This document shows positions 1 to 5,093 of a stretch of 7,131 nucleotides of DNA, piece after piece. Positions within the stretch are counted from its first letter, which is position 1; each line of letters begins with the position of its first letter. Below the pieces are notes generated by a model, which worked only from the letters and a program-made list of their open reading frames with translations, did no database searches and was not told where the DNA came from. The position numbers and the translations under genes were made by a program. Origin of the DNA: an uncultured Collinsella sp. (GTDB taxonomy: Bacteria > Actinomycetota > Coriobacteriia > Coriobacteriales > Coriobacteriaceae); NCBI GenBank assembly GCA_902496945.1, contig CABVDE010000059.1, forward strand, positions 1-7,131. Direction: 5' to 3'.

Positions 1-368
1 GGCGCGTCGTAGCAGATGGTGGAGTCCACGACGTTGACGCCCGCCTCGTCGGCATCGGCCTTCCAGTTGTCCATCCACTCGCCCTCGGCCCACGAATAGG
101 AGCCAAAGAGGACGACCTTCTTATCGCCGAGTGTCTCCTTGACCTCGTCCCACATGGGCTGGAACTCATCGTACTCAAGCTCCTCGGAGCCCATGGCGGG
201 GCAGCCGAAGGCGAAGGCATCATATTCGGTGGCCTTGTCGGCAGAGAAATCGGCGCAGGGGATGATTTCGGCCTCGACGCCGGCGGACGTGGCACCTTCG
301 GCGACGAGGTTTGCCATGGCCTCGGTGTTGCCCGTGCCGCTCCAATAGACGACGGCGATCTTGCTCAT
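1..368 (-). CDS. Short-chain flavodoxin (C-terminus cut by window edge)
   Basis: This is an FMN-binding electron-transfer protein of the cytoplasm, able to replace ferredoxin when iron is scarce. I translated it by hand; 122 codons are visible. It begins MSKIAVVYWSGTGNTEAMA, whose SGTGNTE (residues 10-16) is the FMN-phosphate loop of flavodoxins. GCPAMGSEELE follows at about residue 54 (second FMN loop), and FGSYSWAEGEW at about residue 87 (third FMN-contact region). This order matches clostridial short-chain flavodoxins of about 138 residues, so only some 15-20 C-terminal residues should lie outside the window. The ATG at 366-368 is preceded by AAAGGA (minus strand, 375-380) with 6-base spacing, so the start is secure. 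It lies 45 bases downstream of the DUF3793 gene on the same strand with no terminator between, which suggests one operon. Family assignment is confident; the redox partner is unknown. Confidence 0.93.
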   Translation of the reverse strand, partial: MSKIAVVYWSGTGNTEAMANLVAEGATSAGVEAEIIPCADFSADKATEYDAFAFGCPAMGSEELEYDEFQPMWDEVKETLGDKKVVLFGSYSWAEGEWMDNWKADADEAGVNVVDSTICYDA

Positions 369-413
369 GTTTTGTCCTTTCGGTCGTGCGGCACTGGCCG
401 CAGCTTGTACGTT

Positions 414-1118
414 CTATCGGGTTGCCTGGGCAAGTTGCGCCAGGCTGCAGCCCTGCTGATAGATAAAGGTGAAGTATTGGGTGCAGGCACGATAGGCATC
501 AAACGTCGCAAGAGCCTGCCCGACATTTGCGTAGACCTTCCAGGCCCCAAAGACCTTGTAGTTCTCGCCGCGCTGGACGATAAACTCGTGCACGTCGTCG
601 TAGGGATATCCAAGGAAGTAGCCTATTTCGTTCGGAAACTCGCAGGTGCAGTCGTTGCTGCAGCTAGCTTGCTGGGGTAGTGCGCATCGAGTCTGGCTAC
701 AGGCACATTCCGCGGCGCTATTGCTCGCGAGCGTGATGCGTGATGCCAAATGAACAAGGCATGTCGAAAGGTCACTCGTGTCGTAGCCTTCCGAGGCGAG
801 CGCCGTTTGGGCGCGAGGGTCTGCAAAATAGGTGGTGAGGCTTTTGGCTCGGTACACGTACACGAGCGCTCCGCAGGGCCGCCAGACCAAAACACTCAGG
901 TGGATACCGAGCGGGTCAAGCTCGCGATTGCACTGGGCGATGACGTTGAGTAAACGCGTGCGGCGATCCTCGATCGCCGCAGTTGCGCTCGAGCCGTCTT
1001 GATCGGCATAGGCTCCTGGATAGGTAAAGAGCGACGCAGGCTTGATGCCTGCGAGCGTAGGGGAGCAGTTGCGAACAACCGCCGCCTGAAACGTCGGGAT
1101 GTCAATGGTTCGAGTCAT
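414..1118 (-). CDS. DUF3793 family protein with Cys-rich insert
   Basis: A 234-residue protein of unknown function. The C-terminal half carries the DUF3793 signature: FPNEIGYFLGYPYDDVHEFI (residues 161-180), then NYKVFGAWKVY (187-196), then a helix ending near the C-terminus. Family members often sit next to flavodoxin genes in anaerobic Firmicutes and Actinobacteria, as here, where flavodoxin follows after 45 bases. No signal peptide or membrane segment is seen, so it is probably cytoplasmic. Just before the conserved FPNEIG block is a stretch with cysteines at 138, 140, 145, 153, 157 and 159 (CxC-x4-C-x7-C-x3-CxC), which could bind a metal or Fe-S cluster; this is inference. The only upstream ATG in frame is at 1116-1118. 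Its nearest Shine-Dalgarno, GAAAGGA at 1133-1139, is 14 bases away, longer than usual, but no better start is present. Family call is fairly sure, function unknown. Confidence 0.85.
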   Translation of the reverse strand: MTRTIDIPTFQAAVVRNCSPTLAGIKPASLFTYPGAYADQDGSSATAAIEDRRTRLLNVIAQCNRELDPLGIHLSVLVWRPCGALVYVYRAKSLTTYFADPRAQTALASEGYDTSDLSTCLVHLASRITLASNSAAECACSQTRCALPQQASCSNDCTCEFPNEIGYFLGYPYDDVHEFIVQRGENYKVFGAWKVYANVGQALATFDAYRACTQYFTFIYQQGCSLAQLAQATR

Positions 1119-1156
1119 GACGCCGTTGTCCGTCCTTTCGTGTTAGTCTAGGAAAA

Positions 1157-1184
1157 CTTATACACGAAAGTAAGCCATGGTCAA
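1157..1184 (-). promoter_or_regulatory. Sigma70-type promoter of the DUF3793-flavodoxin operon
   Basis: On the minus strand, TTGACC (1179-1184) and TATAAG (1157-1162) are separated by 16 bases. The hexamers match five of six bases each to the TTGACA/TATAAT consensus. Transcription should start near 1150, giving a leader of about 30 bases before the ATG at 1118. A short dyad, CTTA-N10-TAAG (plus strand 1157-1174), overlaps the -10 and could be an operator, but it is too short to assign. No recognisable Fur or IdeR box was found. Confidence 0.6.
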
Positions 1185-1210
1185 CAAAAAAGTTTGAAGT
1201 GGGAAACTAA

Positions 1211-1242
1211 TTGACCGAACGGACATGTTTTTGGGTTAAGAT
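1211..1242 (+). promoter_or_regulatory. Probable promoter of the HMA-domain gene
   Basis: TTGACC (1211-1216) serves as a -35, and TAAGAT (1237-1242) is the best -10 candidate. The 20-base spacer is long for a constitutive promoter; reading TTAAGA (1236-1241) gives 19. Long spacers are typical of activator-dependent promoters, such as those controlled by MerR proteins, but no clear MerR dyad lies between the elements. The predicted start falls near 1249, inside the CsoR-like palindrome described separately. The placement is plausible rather than certain. Confidence 0.4.
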
Positions 1243-1246
1243 GGGG

Positions 1247-1263
1247 ACACCCCATGGGGGTAT
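1247..1263. promoter_or_regulatory. CsoR-like GC-rich palindromic operator
   Basis: The sequence ACACCCCATGGGGGTAT is an interrupted palindrome: ACACCCC and GGGGTAT pair at six of seven positions around a 3-base centre, and the core CCCCATGGGG is perfect. It resembles the operators of actinobacterial CsoR-type copper repressors (TACCCC-spacer-GGGGTA). It lies between the putative -10 and the start codon of a gene for a metal-binding HMA protein, where a bound repressor would block initiation. The regulator itself is not encoded in this window. CsoR-family relatives for nickel or formaldehyde have similar G/C-tract operators, so the inducer is not proven. Confidence 0.55.
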
Positions 1264-1292
1264 CTAGATAGGGCTACTTGAAAGGGGAACGC

Positions 1293-1676
1293 ATGAGTGA
1301 CTTGCTCAACCCTGCGAATCTCATCGTGCTGGCCGTCATTGCCGTCGGCATGTTTTTTGGGCTGCGTCGCATTGCCGCTTCGACACACGGGAAGAGTTGT
1401 TGCAGCGATGGCGCGTGCGGCAAGAAGGCCAAAAAGGTTGTTGTGACGGATACCGATGCGTCGCACTATCCCAATAGCGATGAGCTGCTCATCGGCGGCA
1501 TGAGCTGCGACGGCTGTGCTCAGAACGTGGCCAATGCCCTCAATGCGCTTGATGGCGTGTGGGCTACGGTGACGTACGCGGACCACACGGCGCGCGTGCG
1601 CTCTAAGCAGCCGATCGATCGCGGTGCTCTCGTGGCGGCCGTGAAGGACGCGGGCTACTACGTCATGACGCTGTAG
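1293..1676 (+). CDS. Membrane-anchored heavy-metal-associated (HMA) domain protein
   Basis: A 127-residue protein probably involved in handling copper or another soft metal at the membrane. Residues 8-24 form one hydrophobic helix (NLIVLAVIAVGMFFGLR), followed by a basic stretch and a cysteine cluster, SCCSDGAC (Cys36, 37, 42), then KKAKK. This N-terminus resembles FeoB-associated Cys-rich membrane proteins. Residues 64-127 are an HMA domain with the metal motif GMSCDGC (Cys72, Cys75) and a typical ending, DAGYYVMTL. The ATG at 1293 is chosen because GAAAGGGG (1280-1287) lies five bases upstream; an in-frame TTG at 1278 has no such site. The gene stands alone, divergent from the DUF3793 operon and convergent with yolD, whose stop is 26 bases away. 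A CsoR-like palindrome in its leader supports copper control. It may be a metallochaperone or sensor; it is too small to be a pump. Confidence 0.87.
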   Translation: MSDLLNPANLIVLAVIAVGMFFGLRRIAASTHGKSCCSDGACGKKAKKVVVTDTDASHYPNSDELLIGGMSCDGCAQNVANALNALDGVWATVTYADHTARVRSKQPIDRGALVAAVKDAGYYVMTL

Positions 1677-1702
1677 GCGCCGCCTTGGATGCATTTCCTT
1701 GT

Positions 1703-2128
1703 CTAGGCTCGTCCGCGCAGCTCGATGCCTTGAATGTCATCGAAATCGATGGCGATGTCTTTGAGCTTGAGGAGCTTGAAGGCGGGGAGTGCCTCATCGA
1801 GGATGCCGGTGCGGCTGCGATAGCCGTATGTATCGTAATAGGTGACACGAACTAAGTCGCCACGTTTGAGACCCTCGAGCTTTTTGGAAAGCTCGAGGGC
1901 TTTTTCTTCCGTGAGCTCACATTTTGGCTCGACGGTGATTTCTTGATTGCGCACGAGCTCGTAGTATCCCGTGAGGGCGGCAAAGGGCATAAACTGCGCG
2001 GCACGGCCGGCGCGGACGGCGCCGTTGGCGGTGAGCTTGGGGTCGGCGGCGCGGCGTCTGCCCTCGGGGTCCGCCAAACGCTCAAAGGCGGTCGGCGGCC
2101 GCACAGGCTGCTGCTTGGGTTTAGGCAC
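1703..2128 (-). CDS. YolD-like family protein, partner of Y-family polymerase
   Basis: A 141-residue YolD-like protein (PF08863-type). YolD proteins are encoded beside UvrX-type translesion polymerases and are thought to act as a UmuD-like accessory subunit; the biochemistry is poorly known. Seen here: a proline-rich, basic N-terminus, the core AAQFMPFAALTGYYELVR (about residues 44-61), a charged helix rich in E, K and L, and a beta-strand tail with LVRVTYYDTYGYRSRTGIL. The start is GTG at 2126-2128 because GGAGGA lies four bases upstream (minus strand, 2133-2138). A TTG at 2138-2140 is in frame but lacks a Shine-Dalgarno. The start overlaps the end of the polymerase gene by 8 bases, so translation is probably coupled, and expression should follow the SOS promoter of that gene. 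An unusual hairpin, described separately, lies within the coding region at 1872-1899. Confidence 0.85.
   Translation of the reverse strand: MPKPKQQPVRPPTAFERLADPEGRRRAADPKLTANGAVRAGRAAQFMPFAALTGYYELVRNQEITVEPKCELTEEKALELSKKLEGLKRGDLVRVTYYDTYGYRSRTGILDEALPAFKLLKLKDIAIDFDDIQGIELRGRA
1872..1908 (+). terminator. Intrinsic terminator inside antisense yolD, serving the HMA gene
   Basis: On the plus strand, CCCTCGAGCTTT (1872-1883) and AAAGCTCGAGGG (1888-1899) form a perfect 12-bp stem with a TTGG loop, followed by CTTTTTCTT (1900-1908). This is a textbook Rho-independent terminator for rightward transcripts. The only rightward gene upstream is the HMA gene, whose stop is about 195 bases away. No hairpin lies in the 26-base gap between the convergent genes. 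In the opposite direction the stem is not followed by a T-run, so it should not end the yolD message, though that RNA could also fold. Confidence 0.65.
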
Positions 2129-3626
2129 GGTGTCCTCCAACTTGGTCGTTGCGTTCGCGCGCGGTGGCGCCGGCGGTAAAGCTCAATCCTTTGACCAAGG
2201 CGTTCTTGCCATACTTGCCTTTTACGGCTAGTACAGCGCGCGCCAGGTCGCGCTCTCGCTCGTCCGCCTCGACATCGCTAAACAGATCGACGGTGGCAAA
2301 TTCCTCGGGCGCCAGATTGCCAAAGCCCAGATTGATACGCTTGACCGGTCGCTTGGGGTCGACCGTTTGTGCCCAAAGGTCATCGAAATACCCCATGATC
2401 TTCTTAAACGAATTAGTGCTCTCGGGCAGCTTGCGCGAGGCGTTGGAGTGCGCAAAGAGCGCGGCATAGCCACCACGCGGCTTGCCGCCGTGTTCGCCCA
2501 CGAAGATGCCGTCAATTGCCTGTGCCTCGCGTACCAGGCGCCTGCGTTCGTCATCTCGCTGGACGGGTTTCGGTGCGCGGGGTGCGAGCTCGGGGCCAGC
2601 GGTTGTGGTGGGCTCGATGCTTGACGTGCTCGATCTAAGGTGGCCGCAGCCGTCTATATACTGCGCCGTGCCGCTGGCGTTGAGCCGGCGTATGTCGGCA
2701 CGCTCGCTCGCATAGCCTACAAAGAGCGAGATGCTGCCGCACGCCACGTGCTTGTCGATCAGGTCCAGCACGGCGGCATCGACCATCTCGCGCAAGACGG
2801 TGTAGGCCTGCTCGTAGGCATATCCCTTCGAGAGCACCTGCCCTGCGGTGGTTGAGGTCGCCTGCGGGCGATAAGCTTGGATATCGGCAATCGTCGTCGG
2901 CTCGCGTCCAAAGGCGTGGTCGATTAGATATTCGGCATTGACGCCGAGCTCATCGTAGAGCAAGTTTTCGTCGAGCGCGGCAACACCCATCAGGTCGTAG
3001 ACGCCGTATTTTTCGAGGCGGGCCGCCACGCCGGGGCCGATGCCCCAGATATCGGTGATGGGGCGATGCGGCCAGATCTCTTTGCGAAAGGCCTCGTCGT
3101 CGAGCACGCCGATACGGCTGGGTGCGTGTTTGGCGGTGATGTCGAGTGCGACTTTCGCTTGGAACAGATTGGGGCCGACGCCGACCGTCGCCGTGATGCC
3201 GGTGCGCCCCAGGACCTCGTCGCGCAGCATGCAGGCGAACCCTTCCGCATCGGTGTGATAGAGGTCCAGGTAGGGTGTCACGTCGATAAAGCACTCGTCG
3301 ATGGAGTAGACATGTACGTCTTGCGGACTGACGTATTCCAGGTAGATACCGTAGATTTTCGCTGACACTTCCATGTAATGCTGCATGCGCGGCATGGCCT
3401 TGATGTAGTCGATGCCATCGGGGATTTCGAACAGACGGCAGCGGTTGTGAATACCTAAGTCCTTCATGGCCTGCGTGATGGCAAGGCAGATAGTCGTGCG
3501 TCCACGCGATTCGTCGGCAACGACCAGGTTGGTGGTGAGCGGATCGAGCCCACGGTCGACGCACTCGACGCTGGCATAAAACGTCTTGAGGTCGATGCAG
3601 ATATAGGTGTGCTGTCCGTGTGTCAT
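2121..3626 (-). CDS. Y-family translesion DNA polymerase (UvrX/UV-damage repair type)
   Basis: A 501-residue error-prone DNA polymerase that copies past damaged template bases. The palm/fingers motif IDLKTFYASVE (residues 11-21) gives metal ligand Asp12 and the F-Y steric-gate pair. VYSIDECFIDVT (106-117) gives catalytic Asp110-Glu111. TATVGVGPNLFQAKVA (145-160) and the helix-hairpin-helix WGIGPGVAARLEKYG (194-208) follow. The C-terminus, with VDLFSD and then GATARERNDQVGGHRA, is typical of the UvrX branch. Between the little-finger strand LFVGYAS (301-307) and the conserved PESTNSF (401-407) lies an atypical extra segment, discussed in the findings. The ATG at 3624-3626 follows GAAAGGG (3632-3638) at five bases. 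The in-frame GTG at 3645-3647 sits within an operator box and lacks a ribosome site. The yolD gene follows with overlap, and the promoter bears two LexA boxes, so induction by DNA damage is expected. Other names in use are DinB-like or ImpB/MucB/SamB family. Confidence 0.95.
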   Translation of the reverse strand: MTHGQHTYICIDLKTFYASVECVDRGLDPLTTNLVVADESRGRTTICLAITQAMKDLGIHNRCRLFEIPDGIDYIKAMPRMQHYMEVSAKIYGIYLEYVSPQDVHVYSIDECFIDVTPYLDLYHTDAEGFACMLRDEVLGRTGITATVGVGPNLFQAKVALDITAKHAPSRIGVLDDEAFRKEIWPHRPITDIWGIGPGVAARLEKYGVYDLMGVAALDENLLYDELGVNAEYLIDHAFGREPTTIADIQAYRPQATSTTAGQVLSKGYAYEQAYTVLREMVDAAVLDLIDKHVACGSISLFVGYASERADIRRLNASGTAQYIDGCGHLRSSTSSIEPTTTAGPELAPRAPKPVQRDDERRRLVREAQAIDGIFVGEHGGKPRGGYAALFAHSNASRKLPESTNSFKKIMGYFDDLWAQTVDPKRPVKRINLGFGNLAPEEFATVDLFSDVEADERERDLARAVLAVKGKYGKNALVKGLSFTAGATARERNDQVGGHRA

Positions 3627-3640
3627 CCGCGCCCTTTCAT

Positions 3641-3654
3641 CAAACACATGTTCT
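3641..3654. promoter_or_regulatory. Second LexA (SOS) box, weaker match
   Basis: CAAACACATGTTCT matches the Gram-positive LexA consensus CGAAC-N4-GTTCG at eight of ten half-site positions. It lies 17 bases from the first box, start to start, about one and a half helical turns. It is downstream of the transcription start and upstream of the ribosome-binding site. By itself it would be doubtful; next to the stronger box it is credible. Confidence 0.5.
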
Positions 3655-3657
3655 TAT

Positions 3658-3671
3658 CGAATACCTGTTCG
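3658..3671. promoter_or_regulatory. LexA (SOS) box of the polymerase operon
   Basis: CGAATACCTGTTCG matches the Bacillus/actinobacterial SOS box CGAAC-N4-GTTCG at nine of ten half-site positions. It directly abuts the -10 element (3672-3677) of the minus-strand promoter and covers the expected transcription start, so LexA binding would block the polymerase-yolD operon until DNA damage triggers LexA cleavage. Confidence 0.8.
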
Positions 3672-3700
3672 ATAATACCCGCTCGACCGGACACCGTCAA
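3672..3700 (-). promoter_or_regulatory. Sigma70-type promoter of the polymerase-yolD operon
   Basis: On the minus strand, TTGACG (3695-3700) and TATTAT (3672-3677) are separated by exactly 17 bases. Each hexamer has five of six consensus positions. The expected start is near 3665, leaving a leader of about 40 bases that contains both LexA boxes and the ribosome site GAAAGGG. This is one of the best promoters in the window, as expected for a gene that is held off by a repressor. Confidence 0.8.
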
Positions 3701-3705
3701 AACCT

Positions 3706-3734
3706 ACCAAATAGGGACAGGTTTTTTTGGTCGG
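3706..3734 (+). repeat. Copy 1 of a palindrome-associated repeat
   Basis: A segment running ACCAAATA-GGGACAGG-T-run-GGTCGG. It recurs in inverted orientation at 5135-5164, sharing an exact 12-base core AGGGACAGGTTT plus the flanking ACCAAA and TTTTGG. The ends (ACCAAA and TTTGGT) pair with each other, giving a small hairpin. It lies in the gap between the divergent polymerase and PAP2 genes, just upstream of the SOS promoter. It looks like a remnant of a short, non-coding, dispersed palindromic element; no transposase is present here. Confidence 0.5.
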
Positions 3735-3796
3735 TTTACCGAGTGCTTACGGTGGGTCGGTAGCCTTAATGTGTTGAATACGCTGAGGGGGTATGG

Positions 3797-4420
3797 ATGA
3801 CCATCGATATGGGTGATCTTGCACTTCTGATACTGTTCGTGCTGTGCCTTGCGATCTTTGTTTACCTGCTGATCAAGGTGCTCAAAGGACGGGCTATAAG
3901 AATCGATGAGGTGGGTTACTTGCTGCTTGTCGAGAGGCTTCGGTCGCCGGTGTTGACGGCCGCGATGAAAGCCGTCTCGAGTTTGGCATCGCTGCCGTTT
4001 GTCGTCGGCGTGCTAGCCGCGGCGATGCTGTGGGCGCCCAATTGGGCCCATGTTGTCTGGGCCGCCTTCAATGTCGGTGCTATCAGCGCAATCGACCAGC
4101 TGTTAAAGGTCCTTGTGCGTCGACCTCGTCCACAGGGATTTCGGCTTGTAGAGGCGCCGGGGCTGAGCTTCCCCTCGGGCCACTCGATGGCAGCCATGGC
4201 GTTTTATGGCCATGGTATATGGTTGGTGCGGTGTGGCATGTGTGGCCTTCCGCTCGGCGCCGCCATCGAGGTTGCACTTGCGTGCGTCATCCTTGCGGTG
4301 GGCGTCAGCCGTGTCTATCTGGGCGTGCACTACGTTTCGGATGTGCTGGGCGGGTTTTGCCTGTCTTTTGTCTGGCTCATCCTGTTCGTGCATATTGGCC
4401 CTTGGATTTTGACCGTCTAA
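3797..4420 (+). CDS. PAP2-superfamily membrane phosphatase
   Basis: A 207-residue integral membrane phosphatase of the type 2 phosphatidic acid phosphatase family, which removes phosphate from lipid phosphates or pyrophosphates such as undecaprenyl pyrophosphate or phosphatidylglycerol phosphate. All three signature motifs are intact: KVLVRRPRP (Lys104 to Pro112, the KX6RP motif), PSGH (126-129), and SRVYLGVHYVSD (Ser171, Arg172, His178, Asp182). His178 should be the nucleophile and His129 the acid/base residue. Hydrophobic segments lie at about 7-28, 66-82, 86-103, 131-146, 155-177 and 185-204. The ATG at 3797 follows GAGGGGG (3785-3791) at five bases. It is a single gene with no clear operon partner, and I could not identify a convincing promoter in the 170 bases upstream. 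The substrate cannot be told from sequence. Confidence 0.92.
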   Translation: MTIDMGDLALLILFVLCLAIFVYLLIKVLKGRAIRIDEVGYLLLVERLRSPVLTAAMKAVSSLASLPFVVGVLAAAMLWAPNWAHVVWAAFNVGAISAIDQLLKVLVRRPRPQGFRLVEAPGLSFPSGHSMAAMAFYGHGIWLVRCGMCGLPLGAAIEVALACVILAVGVSRVYLGVHYVSDVLGGFCLSFVWLILFVHIGPWILTV

Positions 4421-4561
4421 TTGTCGTAACTGGACGCCATGTCGGATCGAATCTGATTTTAACGCAGCCCTAAAGAGCGCGAAACAGCTCGGAAAAGCTC
4501 GCTTCGTAGCATGAGCCTAACGATCGATATCACCATAAAGCACGGAAGGGTTGTGGGGACA

Positions 4562-5086
4562 ATGGTTAACTATGGGTTTGGTATGCCGACGCGCTTGGTT
4601 GCGGATGGGGATGTGGCTCGCTGGTGCGGGCGATTGGTTGCCCACTATGGCGGCACCAAGGCACTGGTCGTACTGGGAGGCGACAAGCACACGCGTGATG
4701 AGCTTGTTTCGGCGGCGCTGGGCTCGCTCGATCGCGCCCTGCTCGAACGCATACTCTTTCGTTGCGGCTTGGTCGGGGGCGACGGGGGAGACGATTTGGT
4801 CGATGAGGCCGTAGCCCTGGCGACCGATGAGGGCGTGGACTTTGTCCTGGCGATCGGCGATGCCGATACGGCGAACTTTGTGCGCGAACTCGCTCGTCGC
4901 ATGGCCGTGCTCGATGCCGGCGAGGACGGCTTTGTTCCCTACGGGTGCATCGTCTCCGAGGGAAAAGTGCCCGCCGTTGTGGGTGCCGGCGAGGTTCCCG
5001 TTTTTGCCATTATCGCACCCGAACTGCTGGAGGGCATCGGGTCTCCCTTGCGCGAGCTGCTCGGCAGCGTATGCGCCGCGGCATAA
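4562..5086 (+). CDS. Half-length iron-containing alcohol dehydrogenase-like protein, catalytic domain missing
   Basis: A 174-residue protein resembling only the N-terminal nucleotide-binding half of YqhD/butanol-dehydrogenase-type enzymes (about 385 residues). Matching pieces in order are: NYGFGMPTRLV at residues 3-13; GGTKALVVLGGDKHTRDEL; EGVDFVLAIGD at about 90-100; VPYGCIVSEG (126-134), like the PMGCVLT block; and VPVFAIIAPELL (145-156), like the QPVFAVLDP block. The NAD-loop GGGS is replaced by GDAD, and the whole C-terminal domain with its metal-binding Asp and three His is absent, so dehydrogenase activity is unlikely. The ATG at 4562 is preferred because it starts exactly where the family starts and has GGGG just upstream. 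An in-frame ATG at 4511 would add 17 residues but has a poor ribosome site. It could be a decayed gene that stayed open, or a small protein with a new role. Confidence 0.6.
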   Translation: MVNYGFGMPTRLVADGDVARWCGRLVAHYGGTKALVVLGGDKHTRDELVSAALGSLDRALLERILFRCGLVGGDGGDDLVDEAVALATDEGVDFVLAIGDADTANFVRELARRMAVLDAGEDGFVPYGCIVSEGKVPAVVGAGEVPVFAIIAPELLEGIGSPLRELLGSVCAAA

Positions 5087-5093
5087 TGGCCTG

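Noticed and set aside
1214..1236. Possible MerR-type dyad (ACC-N-AA ... TT-N-GGT) within the 20-base promoter spacer of the HMA gene
   Set aside because: Only five of six outer positions pair and the inner positions do not. The nearby CsoR-like palindrome is a far better match.
2950..3564. A 204-codon minus-strand frame within the polymerase gene
   Set aside because: It is an out-of-frame shadow, rich in Arg, His and Pro, with no motif. The polymerase frame has all Y-family signatures.
3729..3761. Direct repeat GGTCGGT (3729-3735 and 3755-3761) as a regulator site for PAP2
   Set aside because: Seven-base repeats 26 bases apart in GC-rich DNA are expected by chance, and no promoter could be placed next to them.
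3609..3800. A 63-codon plus-strand frame ending at the PAP2 start
   Set aside because: It covers the start of the polymerase gene, both LexA boxes and the SOS promoter on the other strand, has no ribosome site and no family resemblance.
4475..4500. GAGC/GCTC hairpins in the gap after the PAP2 gene as a terminator
   Set aside because: Stems are only 4-5 bp, alternatives compete with each other, and no T-run follows.
4511..4561. Upstream ATG adding 17 residues to the dehydrogenase-like protein
   Set aside because: It lacks a good ribosome site, and the added residues precede the point where the family normally begins. It remains possible.
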